Of a DNA stretch of 16,033 bases, positions 1 to 7,044 are shown piece by piece. Position numbers and translations under genes: made by a program. Under the pieces are notes generated by a model, which was not told where the DNA came from, searched no databases, and saw only the letters and a list, made by a program, of their open reading frames with translations. The stretch comes from an uncultured Collinsella sp. (GTDB taxonomy: Bacteria > Actinomycetota > Coriobacteriia > Coriobacteriales > Coriobacteriaceae): the NCBI GenBank assembly GCA_900547345.1, contig URGG01000044.1:1-16033 (forward strand). The letters are read 5' to 3'. Numbering within the stretch: position 1 is the stretch's first letter; the number at the start of each line of letters is the position of its first letter.

Positions 1-74
1 GCGCGCGCAAAAGCACGCCGCAGCAATCTGGGGCCCGTCCCCAAATACCTATAAATATGCAGGCCAGCGATGTG

Positions 75-1016
75 TTAACGATGCGCCAGCGGATGCGCCG
101 CCAGATAGACCTCGGTCAGTTGCGTGCGGTCGACATGCGTGTAGACCTGCGTGGTCGAAATATCGGCATGGCCCAAAATCTCCTGCAGCACACGCAGGTC
201 GGCACCGCCCGCGAGCATGTGGGTGGCAAAGGAGTGGCGCAAGGTATGGGGATGGAGCCCCACCAGCCCCACCTGACGCCCATACCGCTCGCATATCGCA
301 TGCACGGCCTGGCGCGACAGGCGACGTCCGTTCTTATTTAAAAAGACCGCCGAGGTCTCGGTTCCGCGGGCATGGGCCGCCAAGCGAGAACGTCCCTCAG
401 TTACATAGAGCATCAGAGCTCGCGCCGCGCTTCCCACCAGCGGGGACAGGCGTTCCTTTGAGCCCTTACCGCGAACGAGTACAAAGCCATCGTCAATATG
501 GATATCGCCCACATCGAGCCCCACCAACTCGCTCACACGCAAACCGCATCCGTAGAGCACTTCCAAGATGGCATGGTCGCGCAAGCCCATCTCGCCCTCG
601 GGGAAGTCTTGATCGAGCAGATCCGAGACATCCTCCACCGATAGATACTCCGGCAAACGCTCAGCCTTTTTAGGCAGGCGCAACGCCGCCGTTGGATTTT
701 GGGCTACAGCCCCATCGCGCACCAAAAAGGCATGCAGGCCCTTCACGGCCGCAAGCGCACGCTCCACCGAGGCATCGGAATAGCCCCCATCGCGACGGTC
801 GGCAACAAAGCCCTCCACGACCTGACGGGTCACCTCTTCAAAAGACACAATACCCGCCCGCTCCAGATAGGCGCAGTACGTCGTCAGGTCACGACGATAG
901 GCCGCAATCGTGTTGCGCGCCAAACCCCGCTCGACCGCGAGGTAATCGAGATACTCCCCCGCCGCCACGGCGAGCGACGAGGGAGTAGCTTCGGTATGTT
1001 CCTTATTCGCCGGCAC
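75..1016 (-). CDS. xerD: Site-specific tyrosine recombinase XerD
   Basis: Tyrosine recombinase that, with XerC, resolves chromosome dimers at dif. With a GTG start at 1016 the protein is 313 residues, close to the usual XerD length of about 300. The N-terminal SAM-like DNA-binding domain (about 15-105) contains a YLAVERGLARNTIAAYRRDL segment typical of XerD. The catalytic set is complete: Arg160 (GCGLRVSEL), Lys184, His257 and Arg260 (HTLRHSFATH), His283 (LGH) and nucleophile Tyr292. Spacing matches E. coli XerD. The start is uncertain: no ATG lies near, and the open frame runs back into pyrG to 1169. The GTG 2 bases after the pyrG stop is the simplest choice and implies translational coupling. 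There are no integrase-type neighbours, so this is the housekeeping enzyme. XerC is the main alternative name. No convincing terminator follows in bases 1-74. Confidence 0.9.
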   Translation of the reverse strand: MPANKEHTEATPSSLAVAAGEYLDYLAVERGLARNTIAAYRRDLTTYCAYLERAGIVSFEEVTRQVVEGFVADRRDGGYSDASVERALAAVKGLHAFLVRDGAVAQNPTAALRLPKKAERLPEYLSVEDVSDLLDQDFPEGEMGLRDHAILEVLYGCGLRVSELVGLDVGDIHIDDGFVLVRGKGSKERLSPLVGSAARALMLYVTEGRSRLAAHARGTETSAVFLNKNGRRLSRQAVHAICERYGRQVGLVGLHPHTLRHSFATHMLAGGADLRVLQEILGHADISTTQVYTHVDRTQLTEVYLAAHPLAHR

Positions 1017-1018
1017 CC

Positions 1019-2680
1019 TTAGTCCGTAGCGAGGTTCATGGGCGTCACCTGCAGACGGTCGACACCCTCGTGCTGGCCGATCGAAGCGCGCACGAACTCG
1101 CGGAACAGCGGCTGCGGGTTGGTCGGGCGGCTCTTGAACTCGGGATGAGCCTGGGTTGCCACATACCACGGATGCACGTCGCGCGGCAGCTCGACCATCT
1201 CGACCAGGCGCTCGTCGGGCGACAGACCCGAGATAACCAAACCGGCGTCCTCGAGCTGGTCACGGAAGGCGTTGTTGAACTCAAAGCGGTGACGGTGACG
1301 CTCGTAGACGAGCTCCTCGCCATATGCCTCGCGAGCAAGGGTATCGGCGGCGAGCTTGCACGGATAGGCGCCCAGGCGCATGGTGCCGCCCTTCTCGGTC
1401 ACGTCCTCCTGCGAGCTCATCAGATCGATGACGCTAAACGGGCCGTCCGGATCGAACTCGGAGGAGCTGGCGCCGGCAAGGCCGACGACGTTGCGGGCGA
1501 ACTCGCACACGGCCACCTGCATACCCAGGCAAATGCCCAGATACGGAATCTTGTGCTCACGGGCAAACTCGGCCGCGAGGATCTTGCCCTCCAGGGCGCG
1601 CTTGCCAAAGCCGCCGGGGACCAGGATGCCCGAGGCGTCGCCCAAAACCTCGGAGACATTCTGCTCGTCGAGGCTCTCGCCGTCGACCAGCTGGACGTCC
1701 ACATGGCGATCGTAGAAGACGCCCGCATGGTGCAGGGCCTCGATAACCGACAGGTACGCATCGGGCAGCTGCGTGTACTTACCCACGACGGCGATCTTCA
1801 CCTTGTCGGCGTGATGGTTGGCGTGATTCTGTTTGCGCAGGAACTCGTTCCACTCGCTCATGTCGCGCTCACGCGGATCCAGACCCAGGCGTTCGCAAAT
1901 GCGCAGGTCAAAGTCCTGCTCGGCAAGCAGCTGCGGAACATCGTAAATGCTCGCGCAGTCCTCGTTGGTAAAGACGCAATCGGTGTCGACGTCGCAGAAG
2001 CTTGCGATCTTTCCGCGGATAGCGTCATCGATATGGTGGTCGGAGCGCAGCACGATGATATCGGGCTGGATGCCAAAGCTGCGGAGCTCCTTGACGGAAT
2101 GCTGCGTGGGCTTGGTCTTGACCTCGTGGGCGGCGGCGATATAGGGAACGAGCGACACGTGGATGTAGCAGACGTTCTCGGGGCCGGCCTCCTTGCGGTA
2201 CTGGCGGATGGCCTCGACAAACGGCTGCGACTCGATGTCGCCGATCGTGCCGCCCAGCTCGGTGATGACTACATCGGAGCCGGTCTGCTCCTCGATGCGG
2301 CGGAACTTGTCCTTAATGGCATTGGTGACGTGAGGAATCACCTGCACGGTACCGCCCAAAAAGTCGCCGCGACGCTCGCGGGCGATCAAGCTCTTATAGA
2401 TGGCGCCGGTCGTAAAGTTGGAATCGCGGGTCAGGTTCTCATCAATAAAGCGCTCGTAATGACCCAGGTCCAGGTCGGACTCGTAACCATCCTCGGTAAC
2501 GAAGACCTCACCATGCTGGAAGGGGCTCATGGTACCGGGGTCGACGTTCAGATACGGGTCGGCCTTCTGCATCGTTACTTTGTAGCCACGCGACTTGAGC
2601 AGACGGCCCAGCGAGGCCGCGGTGATACCCTTGCCCAGGGACGAAACCACGCCACCGGTTACGAACACATGCTTGGTCAT
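1019..2680 (-). CDS. pyrG: CTP synthase (glutamine hydrolysing)
   Basis: Makes CTP from UTP, ATP and glutamine, the last step of de novo pyrimidine nucleotide synthesis, in the cytosol. The 553-residue length is normal. The N-terminal synthetase (amidoligase) domain starts with MTKHVFVTGGVVSSLGKG, whose P-loop lies at about 10-18. The UTP/CTP-site segment with LGGTVQVIPHVTNAIKD is at 108-124. The class I glutaminase domain (about 295-535) has oxyanion motif PGGFG at 355-359, nucleophile Cys384 in GICLGMQ, and the His512/Glu514 pair in HPEF. No key residue is missing. The ATG at 2680 gives the standard CTP synthase N terminus and has a weak AGGT-type ribosome site about 9 bases upstream. xerD begins 2 bases after the stop, so the two are probably co-transcribed. 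Confidence 0.98.
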   Translation of the reverse strand: MTKHVFVTGGVVSSLGKGITAASLGRLLKSRGYKVTMQKADPYLNVDPGTMSPFQHGEVFVTEDGYESDLDLGHYERFIDENLTRDSNFTTGAIYKSLIARERRGDFLGGTVQVIPHVTNAIKDKFRRIEEQTGSDVVITELGGTIGDIESQPFVEAIRQYRKEAGPENVCYIHVSLVPYIAAAHEVKTKPTQHSVKELRSFGIQPDIIVLRSDHHIDDAIRGKIASFCDVDTDCVFTNEDCASIYDVPQLLAEQDFDLRICERLGLDPRERDMSEWNEFLRKQNHANHHADKVKIAVVGKYTQLPDAYLSVIEALHHAGVFYDRHVDVQLVDGESLDEQNVSEVLGDASGILVPGGFGKRALEGKILAAEFAREHKIPYLGICLGMQVAVCEFARNVVGLAGASSSEFDPDGPFSVIDLMSSQEDVTEKGGTMRLGAYPCKLAADTLAREAYGEELVYERHRHRFEFNNAFRDQLEDAGLVISGLSPDERLVEMVELPRDVHPWYVATQAHPEFKSRPTNPQPLFREFVRASIGQHEGVDRLQVTPMNLATD

Positions 2681-2738
2681 ATTGAGTTACCTGCGCTTCC
2701 CGTAGAAGTTGTTTATCCACATCTTACGGGTCTTCATT

Positions 2739-2767
2739 GTAATACTCGCGCCGCGGACCGTTCGCAA
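2739..2767 (-). promoter_or_regulatory. Candidate promoter of pyrG-xerD
   Basis: Reading the minus strand, a TTGCGA hexamer (2767-2762) is followed after 17 bases by TATTAC (2744-2739). Each matches the sigma-70 consensus at 4 of 6 positions. It lies between the terminator of the upstream regulator gene and the pyrG start, where a promoter is needed. The predicted 5' leader would be about 50 bases. No PyrR-like or C-tract attenuator structure was recognised. Confidence 0.35.
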
Positions 2768-2800
2768 TTTTTCTCGCGTGCGATTGCATTTCTCAATCTT

Positions 2801-2834
2801 GAAACAAAACGCCGCCCGGTTTCCCAGGCGGCGT
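2801..2834 (-). terminator. Intrinsic terminator after the winged-helix gene
   Basis: On the minus strand an 8-bp GC-rich stem (arms 2834-2827 and 2816-2809, ACGCCGCC paired with GGCGGCGT) with a 10-base loop is followed by TTTTGTTTC. It begins 25 bases after the stop codon of the gene at 2859-3197. It separates that gene from pyrG. Confidence 0.85.
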
Positions 2835-2858
2835 CGCTGTGGCAAGGGTTACATGCTG

Positions 2859-3197
2859 CTATCGATCAGCAACCTCGTCCTCAAGCATTTCTTGAACGAG
2901 CATGCCGGTACGGACGCCCTCAAGATACCACTCGCCACGTTCGGTGAGGCAAATGCCATTTGCAAGCTGACCGCCGTCGTCGCTATAACGCGAGACGACA
3001 TCAATCATGCCTTCGGAATCCAAGCGATCGATTGCGGCGCGGACACGATACGGCGAAACCCCCACGCGCTCGGCAAGCGTTTTGCGCGAGAAACCATACG
3101 GCCCGCCATTGTCTTCGGTTTGCTGGTCGATCTCCATCAACACCAGCACCTCGACACGCTTCATATCGTTGACACTCGCACGACCCTTGCCCGCCAT
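2859..3197 (-). CDS. Small winged-helix DNA-binding protein (MarR-like fold), putative regulator
   Basis: A 112-residue protein of unknown target. The ATG at 3197 is chosen because GAGGAGG lies about 6 bases upstream; the frame stays open to 3251 without a comparable ribosome site. Residues about 12-60 read as a winged-helix core: helix MKRVEVLVLMEID, then SRKTLAERVGVSPYRVRAAI as a helix-turn-helix, then IDRLDSEGMIDVVSRYSDDG as recognition-helix end and wing. An LTERGEWYLEG segment at 84-94 resembles the end of MarR/PadR-type domains. No ligand-binding or membrane domain is present. It has its own promoter region and terminator, so it is probably monocistronic. The DNA-binding call is inferred from fold-like patterning; no specific family could be assigned. 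Confidence 0.75.
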   Translation of the reverse strand: MAGKGRASVNDMKRVEVLVLMEIDQQTEDNGGPYGFSRKTLAERVGVSPYRVRAAIDRLDSEGMIDVVSRYSDDGGQLANGICLTERGEWYLEGVRTGMLVQEMLEDEVADR

Positions 3198-3314
3198 AGC
3201 AGCCTCCTCAAACCGAGCACGAGCATCTAACGCGCCGTGCGCGACCGACACACCTCACGATGGCAGGTAATATCCATCATGCGGCATCCCGCTAAGGATG
3301 AAACAGTTACGGTT

Positions 3315-3352
3315 ATTGTATACCGCTCAAATTGTTTCTAGGCAGGTAAACA
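3315..3352 (-). promoter_or_regulatory. Candidate promoter/operator of the winged-helix gene
   Basis: A minus-strand TACAAT (3320-3315, 5 of 6 to the -10 consensus) lies about 118 bases upstream of the ATG at 3197. The -35 position has no good hexamer. It is overlapped by an inverted repeat, TGTTT (3333-3337) and AAACA (3348-3352) separated by 10 bases, which could be an operator. Promoter and dyad are both inferred from short patterns only. Confidence 0.3.
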
Positions 3353-3386
3353 GCTATTTTTCGCCGAAATAGGCGCTTTATTGATC

Positions 3387-3419
3387 AAAAAGCCGTACCG
3401 GGCGCTAACCCGATACGGC
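3387..3419 (-). terminator. Intrinsic terminator after the DUF1846 gene
   Basis: On the minus strand an 11-bp stem (GCCGTATCGGG at 3419-3409 against CCCGGTACGGC at 3402-3392, one T:G pair) with a 6-base loop is followed directly by TTTTT (3391-3387). It starts about 35 bases after the DUF1846 stop at 3454. Confidence 0.92.
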
Positions 3420-3453
3420 CAAAATGCAATGCAATTACCGCGGTGCTTCAAAC

Positions 3454-4566
3454 TTAGCGATGGAAGAAACCGCGGCGCTCAAACTTGGGCTCGCAGCACA
3501 CGTTGATACCCAGTTTGCGCAGTACCGTCTCGTCCGTCGGCGAGATAATCACGCTAAAGAAGGCATCGCAACCGCGCAGCTGCTCCAGGCCCGAAAGGAC
3601 GCGAGCGGCCGTCTCACTCGTGGCCGAGGTGATCGACAGCGCCATAAGCGTCTCGTCGGTGTGGAGGCGCGGGTTTTTGCTGCCCAGGAAATGCGTCTTG
3701 AGCTTGCTGATGGGCTCGATCGCCTCATCGCTGATAACCTCGAGCTCAAGGTCGACGCCCGAGACGTGCTTGAGGGCGTTCATAATGAGCGAACTTGCGG
3801 CGCCCAGGCGCGTGGAGGTCTTACCGGTCACCACGGAGCCATCGGGCATGACCATGGCACCCACGGGACCACCCGTCAGTTGCTCCCTGGTGAGGGCCGC
3901 CGAGCGCGCCGGTGAGTAGTTCTTATCGATGCCGGCTTTCTTCATAATAATCTTGAGACGGTCGACTTGCTCATCGCCCACGCCGGTACGGCGCACATTT
4001 TCGACCGCGGTAAAGTAGCGGCGGACAATCTCCATCTTGGAAGCGTCGCGGCAGGCATCGTCATCGGTGATGGCAAAGCCGACCATATTGACGCCCATGT
4101 CCGTAGGGCTCTGGTAGGGGCTCTTGCCCAGGATCTTTTCCATCAGGGCACGGACTACCGGGAAGGCCTCGACGTCGCGGTTGTAGTTGACCGTGGTCTT
4201 GTTGTAGGCCTCAAGGTGGAACGAATCGATGATATTGGCGTCGTCGAGGTCAGCCGTGGCGGCCTCGTAGGCAATATTGACCGGATGCGTCAGAGGAAGA
4301 TTCCAGACCGGGAAGGTCTCGAACTTGGCATAGCCGGCGGCGGTACCGTGCTTATGCTCGTGATACAGCTGCGAGAGGCAAGTAGCGAGCTTGCCCGAGC
4401 CGGGGCCGGGTGCCGTCACGACAACGAGCGGACGCGTGGTCTCGACAAACTCGTTCTTGCCGTAGCCATCGTCGGACACGATCAGATCGACATCGTGCGG
4501 ATACCCCTCGATGGGATAGTGCAGCTTGGCGGGAATACCGAGCGCGTTCAAGCGGTTGCGGAACAC
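3454..4566 (-). CDS. C-terminal fragment of the frameshifted DUF1846 protein
   Basis: This frame encodes about 370 residues from a GTG at 4566 to the TAA at 3456-3454 and holds most of the DUF1846 domain, including APGPGSGKLATCLSQL and MGVNMVGFAITDDDA. No ribosome-binding site precedes the GTG, and similarity to the family continues upstream of it as far as the frameshift. Independent translation is therefore doubtful. Confidence 0.6.
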   Translation of the reverse strand: MFRNRLNALGIPAKLHYPIEGYPHDVDLIVSDDGYGKNEFVETTRPLVVVTAPGPGSGKLATCLSQLYHEHKHGTAAGYAKFETFPVWNLPLTHPVNIAYEAATADLDDANIIDSFHLEAYNKTTVNYNRDVEAFPVVRALMEKILGKSPYQSPTDMGVNMVGFAITDDDACRDASKMEIVRRYFTAVENVRRTGVGDEQVDRLKIIMKKAGIDKNYSPARSAALTREQLTGGPVGAMVMPDGSVVTGKTSTRLGAASSLIMNALKHVSGVDLELEVISDEAIEPISKLKTHFLGSKNPRLHTDETLMALSITSATSETAARVLSGLEQLRGCDAFFSVIISPTDETVLRKLGINVCCEPKFERRGFFHR

Positions 4567-4583
4567 ATCGGCAGCAGGCTGGC

Positions 4584-4931
4584 CTACTGGGTGATGACCA
4601 CAGCCGCGACGGCAAAGCCGTTGCCGCGGAACAGGTCAACCAGGCGCAGCACATCCTCGTCATAGGTAATGCCAAGGTCACCACGAGCCTTGTTTTTCTC
4701 GATGTGGTTCGCGTTGATCGCGATGATAACCTCGACATCGTCGGCGATGCTCTTGAGCATGCGGAACTTGCTGTCCGGTTCAAAACCCGGCAGCACGCGG
4801 CTCGCATGATAGTCATCGAACAGCTTGCCGCCAAACTCCAAATAGAGCTTGCCACCAAACTGCGAGATGCGCTCCTTAATGTGAGCAGCCTGCAGCTCGA
4901 TATACTTCGCGTTGTCGAAACCCTGGCGCAT
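4584..4931 (-). CDS. N-terminal fragment of the frameshifted DUF1846 protein
   Basis: If the frameshift is real this frame encodes about 115 residues starting MRQGFDNAKYIELQAAHIKE and ending VVITQ. It carries only the first part of the family domain and lacks the P-loop-like segment. It is unlikely to work alone. It is listed because automated annotation may show it as a separate gene. Confidence 0.6.
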   Translation of the reverse strand: MRQGFDNAKYIELQAAHIKERISQFGGKLYLEFGGKLFDDYHASRVLPGFEPDSKFRMLKSIADDVEVIIAINANHIEKNKARGDLGITYDEDVLRLVDLFRGNGFAVAAVVITQ

Positions 4932-4970
4932 GTATGGCTCCCGTCCCGTTTCCAATTAATGTTCTAGGCG

Positions 4971-4976
4971 ATTATA
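4971..4976 (-). promoter_or_regulatory. Candidate -10 element of the DUF1846 gene
   Basis: A perfect TATAAT occurs on the minus strand (4976-4971), 39 bases upstream of the ATG at 4931. No good -35 hexamer is seen 16-18 bases further upstream (GTATCG at 17), so the promoter may depend on an activator or an alternative contact. Confidence 0.5.
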
Positions 4977-5038
4977 ACGGAGCCCGCCCTCCCCGATACC
5001 CAGACCATCAACAGGCACCAACCAAACACGCCATCGAT

Positions 5039-5107
5039 AAGTTGCGGTGAAATAGTTCCCGTTTAACCCCTCAAGACGGCCAAACAGGAACTATTCCACC
5101 GCAACTT
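5039..5107. repeat. Long inverted repeat, 21-bp arms, candidate intergenic palindromic element
   Basis: Left arm 5039-5059 and right arm 5087-5107 are reverse complements at 20 of 21 positions (core GTTGCGGTG and AATAGTTCC). The 27-base centre has a further short GTTT/AAAC pairing (5061-5064 with 5082-5085). The right side is followed on the plus strand by CCCCTTTTT. No gene is encoded. The form resembles intergenic palindromic repeats that recur across bacterial genomes, but a single window cannot show recurrence. It could also be a structured RNA or an old terminator. Confidence 0.6.
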
Positions 5108-5187
5108 CCCCTTTTTGGCGCAAACTAACCTGACCCCTTTGCATCAATAATGGCAGCGCCGCAGGTTGAGCATAAGTCAGCGAGCGA

Positions 5188-5279
5188 CGTCCAGGACGTA
5201 CAAGTTGGCATGAAAAAGGCGAGGCATAGACCTTTTGGTCATGCCTTGCCTTTTGAATGACAAATTGTCGTTCTGGACG
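5188..5279. repeat. Nested imperfect palindrome enclosing a strong hairpin
   Basis: Outer arms CGTCCAGGACGTACAAGTTG (5188-5207) and 5261-5279 pair imperfectly. The reverse complement of the right arm reads CGTCCAGAACGACAATTTG. They enclose a hairpin whose 14-bp stem (5214-5227 with 5241-5254, one G:T pair) continues after one bulged A into GACC/GGTC with a TTTT loop. The whole would fold as one long rod in either strand. It may form one element together with the inverted repeat at 5039-5107. Confidence 0.5.
5213..5254 (-). terminator. Possible second (backup) terminator of the arc operon
   Basis: On the minus strand the hairpin 5254-5214 ends with GCC followed by five T residues (5217-5213), the form of an intrinsic terminator. 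It would lie downstream of the stronger terminator at 5325-5363. The A/T flanks are nearly symmetrical, so it could act on either strand, but no plus-strand gene leads into it. Confidence 0.4.
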
Positions 5280-5296
5280 GCGCGTAGCGTCGACCG

Positions 5297-5324
5297 GTTC
5301 CGCGGTTTGGTAAAACCGCGGAAC
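5297..5324. repeat. Perfect 12-bp inverted repeat with 4-base loop
   Basis: GTTCCGCGGTTT (5297-5308) and AAACCGCGGAAC (5313-5324) are exact reverse complements around GGTA. It abuts the T-tract of the terminator at 5325-5363. It has no T-run of its own on the minus strand. A role as an RNA end-stabilising structure or as a protein site is possible but not shown. Confidence 0.6.
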
Positions 5325-5363
5325 AAAAAGTCGCCCCCTCCCGCGCACGGAACGGGAGGGGGC
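5325..5363 (-). terminator. Intrinsic terminator of the arc operon
   Basis: On the minus strand an 11-bp stem (GCCCCCTCCCG at 5363-5353 pairing with 5343-5333) with a 9-base loop is followed by GA, C and then TTTTT (5329-5325). It lies about 100 bases after the transporter stop codon. The transcript between them holds two small hairpins (5380-5400 and 5418-5433). Confidence 0.85.
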
Positions 5364-5465
5364 TAAAGGTAGGAGTCTACCGGTGGGTTGACCCCACCGG
5401 ACAGACGATGACCAGGTGATCCTTTACAGGATCGTCAAGGTTTCCGTGGGGTACCCGTTGGGTAC

Positions 5466-6944
5466 TTAGAGCAACACGCAGGCGACGGTCAGGATGATGG
5501 CGCAGACGACGGAGAGCGCGACGATGAGCTTAAGGGCAAACTTGAGCCAGGTCGTCCACTCGATCTTGGCCAGGGCGAGACCGCCCATGATGGCGCCGGA
5601 GGTCGGGGTGAACAGGTTCACGACACCGATGGCGGCGGAGAAGATCATGACCATGACCTCGGGCGAGAAGCCGAGCTTAACAGCCAGCGGTCCCATGATG
5701 GGCATGGAGACGGTGGCCATACCGGAGGTCGAGGGGATCAGGAAGGACAGGCCGAAGTAGACCAGGAAGCTCATGGGAGCGAAGATCACACCGGACAGGC
5801 CAGCCAGGGCATTGGCGGCAGCGTCGAGGACGTAGACGTCGAGGCCGGTGTTAGCCATGAGGACGGAGATACCACGAGCGAGGGCGATGACGAGAACAAC
5901 GGACATCATGTCGGCAGCGCCGGTGATGAAGGTGTTGACGATCTGCTTCTCGGACAGGCCACCGATGATACCGATCAGGACAGCCATGAGGAAGAACCAG
6001 GTGGAAGCCTCGTCGAAGTACCACTGGCCAATGGGCAGGCCGGTGATCAGGGCAGACCAGCCCTGGACGACGGCGTTACCGTCGGCATCGTAGACAGCGC
6101 CAGCGTCAAAGAAGTTGGCGACGCCCTCGTTGAGGTCGGCCAGCGGGATGAAGCCGACGATCATGACGACGAAGGTGAAGGCAAAGGCGATCAGAACACC
6201 CTTCTGACGACCGGTGAGCTTGACCTCATTGTGAACCTCGGAAGCAGCCTTGCCGTGAGCCTCTTCGGCGTCCTTGAGCTCCTGCATCGACAGGATGGTG
6301 GAACCCTTGTCAGCCTTGACCTTCTTGGCATAGCTCATGACGAAGAAGATGGACATAGCAGTGGTAACAATCCACAGGACGGCACCGAGGCCGATGATGA
6401 TGGACTGGTTGACCTCAATGCCAACGCCGGTCAGAGCGTCGACGGCAGCGCCGACGGCGAACGGGTTAACCGTGGAGCCCAGGCAGCCGCAGCCAGCGCC
6501 GAGCAGGACGGTGGCGGCACCGACCATCGGGTCGAAGCCAGCGGCCATCATGGTAGCGGCAAGCAAGGCGTAGAAGGGAACGGTCTCCTCGCACATACCA
6601 TAGGTGGTACCACCGAGGGAGAAGATGAGCATCAGCACGGGAATGAGCATGATCTCATTACCCTTAAGCTTCTGCACCAGGACGGCGATGCCGTTGTCCA
6701 GGGCGCCGGTCTCGGTCATCATGCCGAGGAAGCCGCCCAGGATCATAACGAAGAGGCAGACGGGCAGAGCGTCAGCGAAGCCCTTAATCGGGGCGGTGCA
6801 GAAATCGCTCAGACGGGCGGCAGTAACCGCGCCACCGGACGTGCCGGAGACGATAACGGTAATCACTGCGACAATTGCCAGCAGAGCAAGAAGAATGGTG
6901 AACGATGAAGGCATACCGCGCTTTTTCTTAGCGGTCTCAGTCAT
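5466..6944 (-). CDS. YfcC/DcuC-family membrane transporter, probable arginine/ornithine exchanger
   Basis: Polytopic inner-membrane protein of 492 residues. The ATG at 6944 is chosen because a GGGGGG ribosome site lies 9 bases upstream and overlaps two earlier in-frame ATGs. About 11-12 hydrophobic segments are visible, starting near 14-33, 60-76, 97-115 and 181-204. A charged cytosolic loop (about 206-247) separates the halves. Paired motifs GSTVNPF (156-162) and TPTSGA (446-451), with PSTSGMA at 404-410, suggest the internal symmetry of the C4-dicarboxylate anaerobic carrier (DcuC) group. The start PSSFTILLALLAIVAVITV and the GGTTYGMCEETVPFYALLAA segment mark YfcC proteins. YfcC substrates are generally unproven. 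Position after arcA and arcB makes arginine uptake with ornithine export the likely role (inference). It is not a classical APC-type ArcD. Dipeptide or other amino-acid transport is an alternative. Confidence 0.92.
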   Translation of the reverse strand: MTETAKKKRGMPSSFTILLALLAIVAVITVIVSGTSGGAVTAARLSDFCTAPIKGFADALPVCLFVMILGGFLGMMTETGALDNGIAVLVQKLKGNEIMLIPVLMLIFSLGGTTYGMCEETVPFYALLAATMMAAGFDPMVGAATVLLGAGCGCLGSTVNPFAVGAAVDALTGVGIEVNQSIIIGLGAVLWIVTTAMSIFFVMSYAKKVKADKGSTILSMQELKDAEEAHGKAASEVHNEVKLTGRQKGVLIAFAFTFVVMIVGFIPLADLNEGVANFFDAGAVYDADGNAVVQGWSALITGLPIGQWYFDEASTWFFLMAVLIGIIGGLSEKQIVNTFITGAADMMSVVLVIALARGISVLMANTGLDVYVLDAAANALAGLSGVIFAPMSFLVYFGLSFLIPSTSGMATVSMPIMGPLAVKLGFSPEVMVMIFSAAIGVVNLFTPTSGAIMGGLALAKIEWTTWLKFALKLIVALSVVCAIILTVACVLL

Positions 6945-7044
6945 AGTTCTCATCCCCCCTTCATAAATCATTTACTGATCTCGCCCGAAGCGGCTCTTCC
7001 GTGCCGTGCCTGCCGCCTGGTGCGAGATATTTACCAGACAAAGC

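Larger units (their letters stand above)
3454..4931 (-). pseudogene. DUF1846 family protein, disrupted by a single-base frameshift
   Basis: Large conserved protein of unknown biochemical function, common in Firmicutes and some Actinobacteria. The ATG at 4931 has GGGAG about 7 bases upstream. The first frame reads through GKLYLEFGGKLFDDYHASRV and stops at a TAG (4586-4584) right after VVITQ. The next frame continues with QPAADVFRNRL and IEGYPHDVDLIVSDDGYGKN, then the P-loop-like APGPGSGKLATCLSQL and a family-typical C terminus. Restoring one base after the TA (a Tyr codon before Gly-Gln-Pro) gives one protein of about 492 residues, the normal family length. There is no slippery heptamer, so programmed frameshifting is unlikely. 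Recent mutation or sequencing error fits best, since the rest is intact. Confidence 0.88.
4932..5465. other. 534-base intergenic region without a credible gene, rich in inverted repeats
   Basis: Lies between the arc operon end and the DUF1846 start. From right to left it holds two short hairpins (5380-5400 and 5418-5433), a GC-rich terminator (5325-5363), a perfect 12-bp hairpin (5297-5324), a nested imperfect palindrome (5188-5279) and a 21-bp inverted repeat (5039-5107), then the DUF1846 promoter. An 85-codon frame at 5091-5348 on the minus strand runs through these palindromes and looks fortuitous. Confidence 0.7.

Noticed and set aside
28..45. Small TGGGG/CCCCA inverted repeat downstream of xerD as a terminator
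   Set aside because: The stem is only 5 bp with no T-run after it on the minus strand.
75..1016. Integrase of a mobile element at the window edge
   Set aside because: It is coupled to pyrG, has XerD length and spacing, and no phage, transposon or att-like repeats were seen near it.
1070..2947. A 625-codon open frame on the plus strand, antisense to pyrG
   Set aside because: Same shadow effect. pyrG on the minus strand is complete with all catalytic residues, and the antisense translation shows no domain.
2709..3230. A 173-codon plus-strand frame opposite the winged-helix gene
   Set aside because: It overlaps the terminator and the antisense of a better supported gene with a good ribosome site.
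4584..4600. Programmed frameshifting in the DUF1846 gene
   Set aside because: No X-XXY-YYZ heptamer, no nearby stimulatory hairpin and no internal Shine-Dalgarno were seen at the shift point.
5091..5348. An 85-codon minus-strand frame in the intergenic region, possible small protein
   Set aside because: It runs through the terminator and several palindromes, has no clear ribosome site and no recognisable domain. The inverted repeats explain the sequence better.
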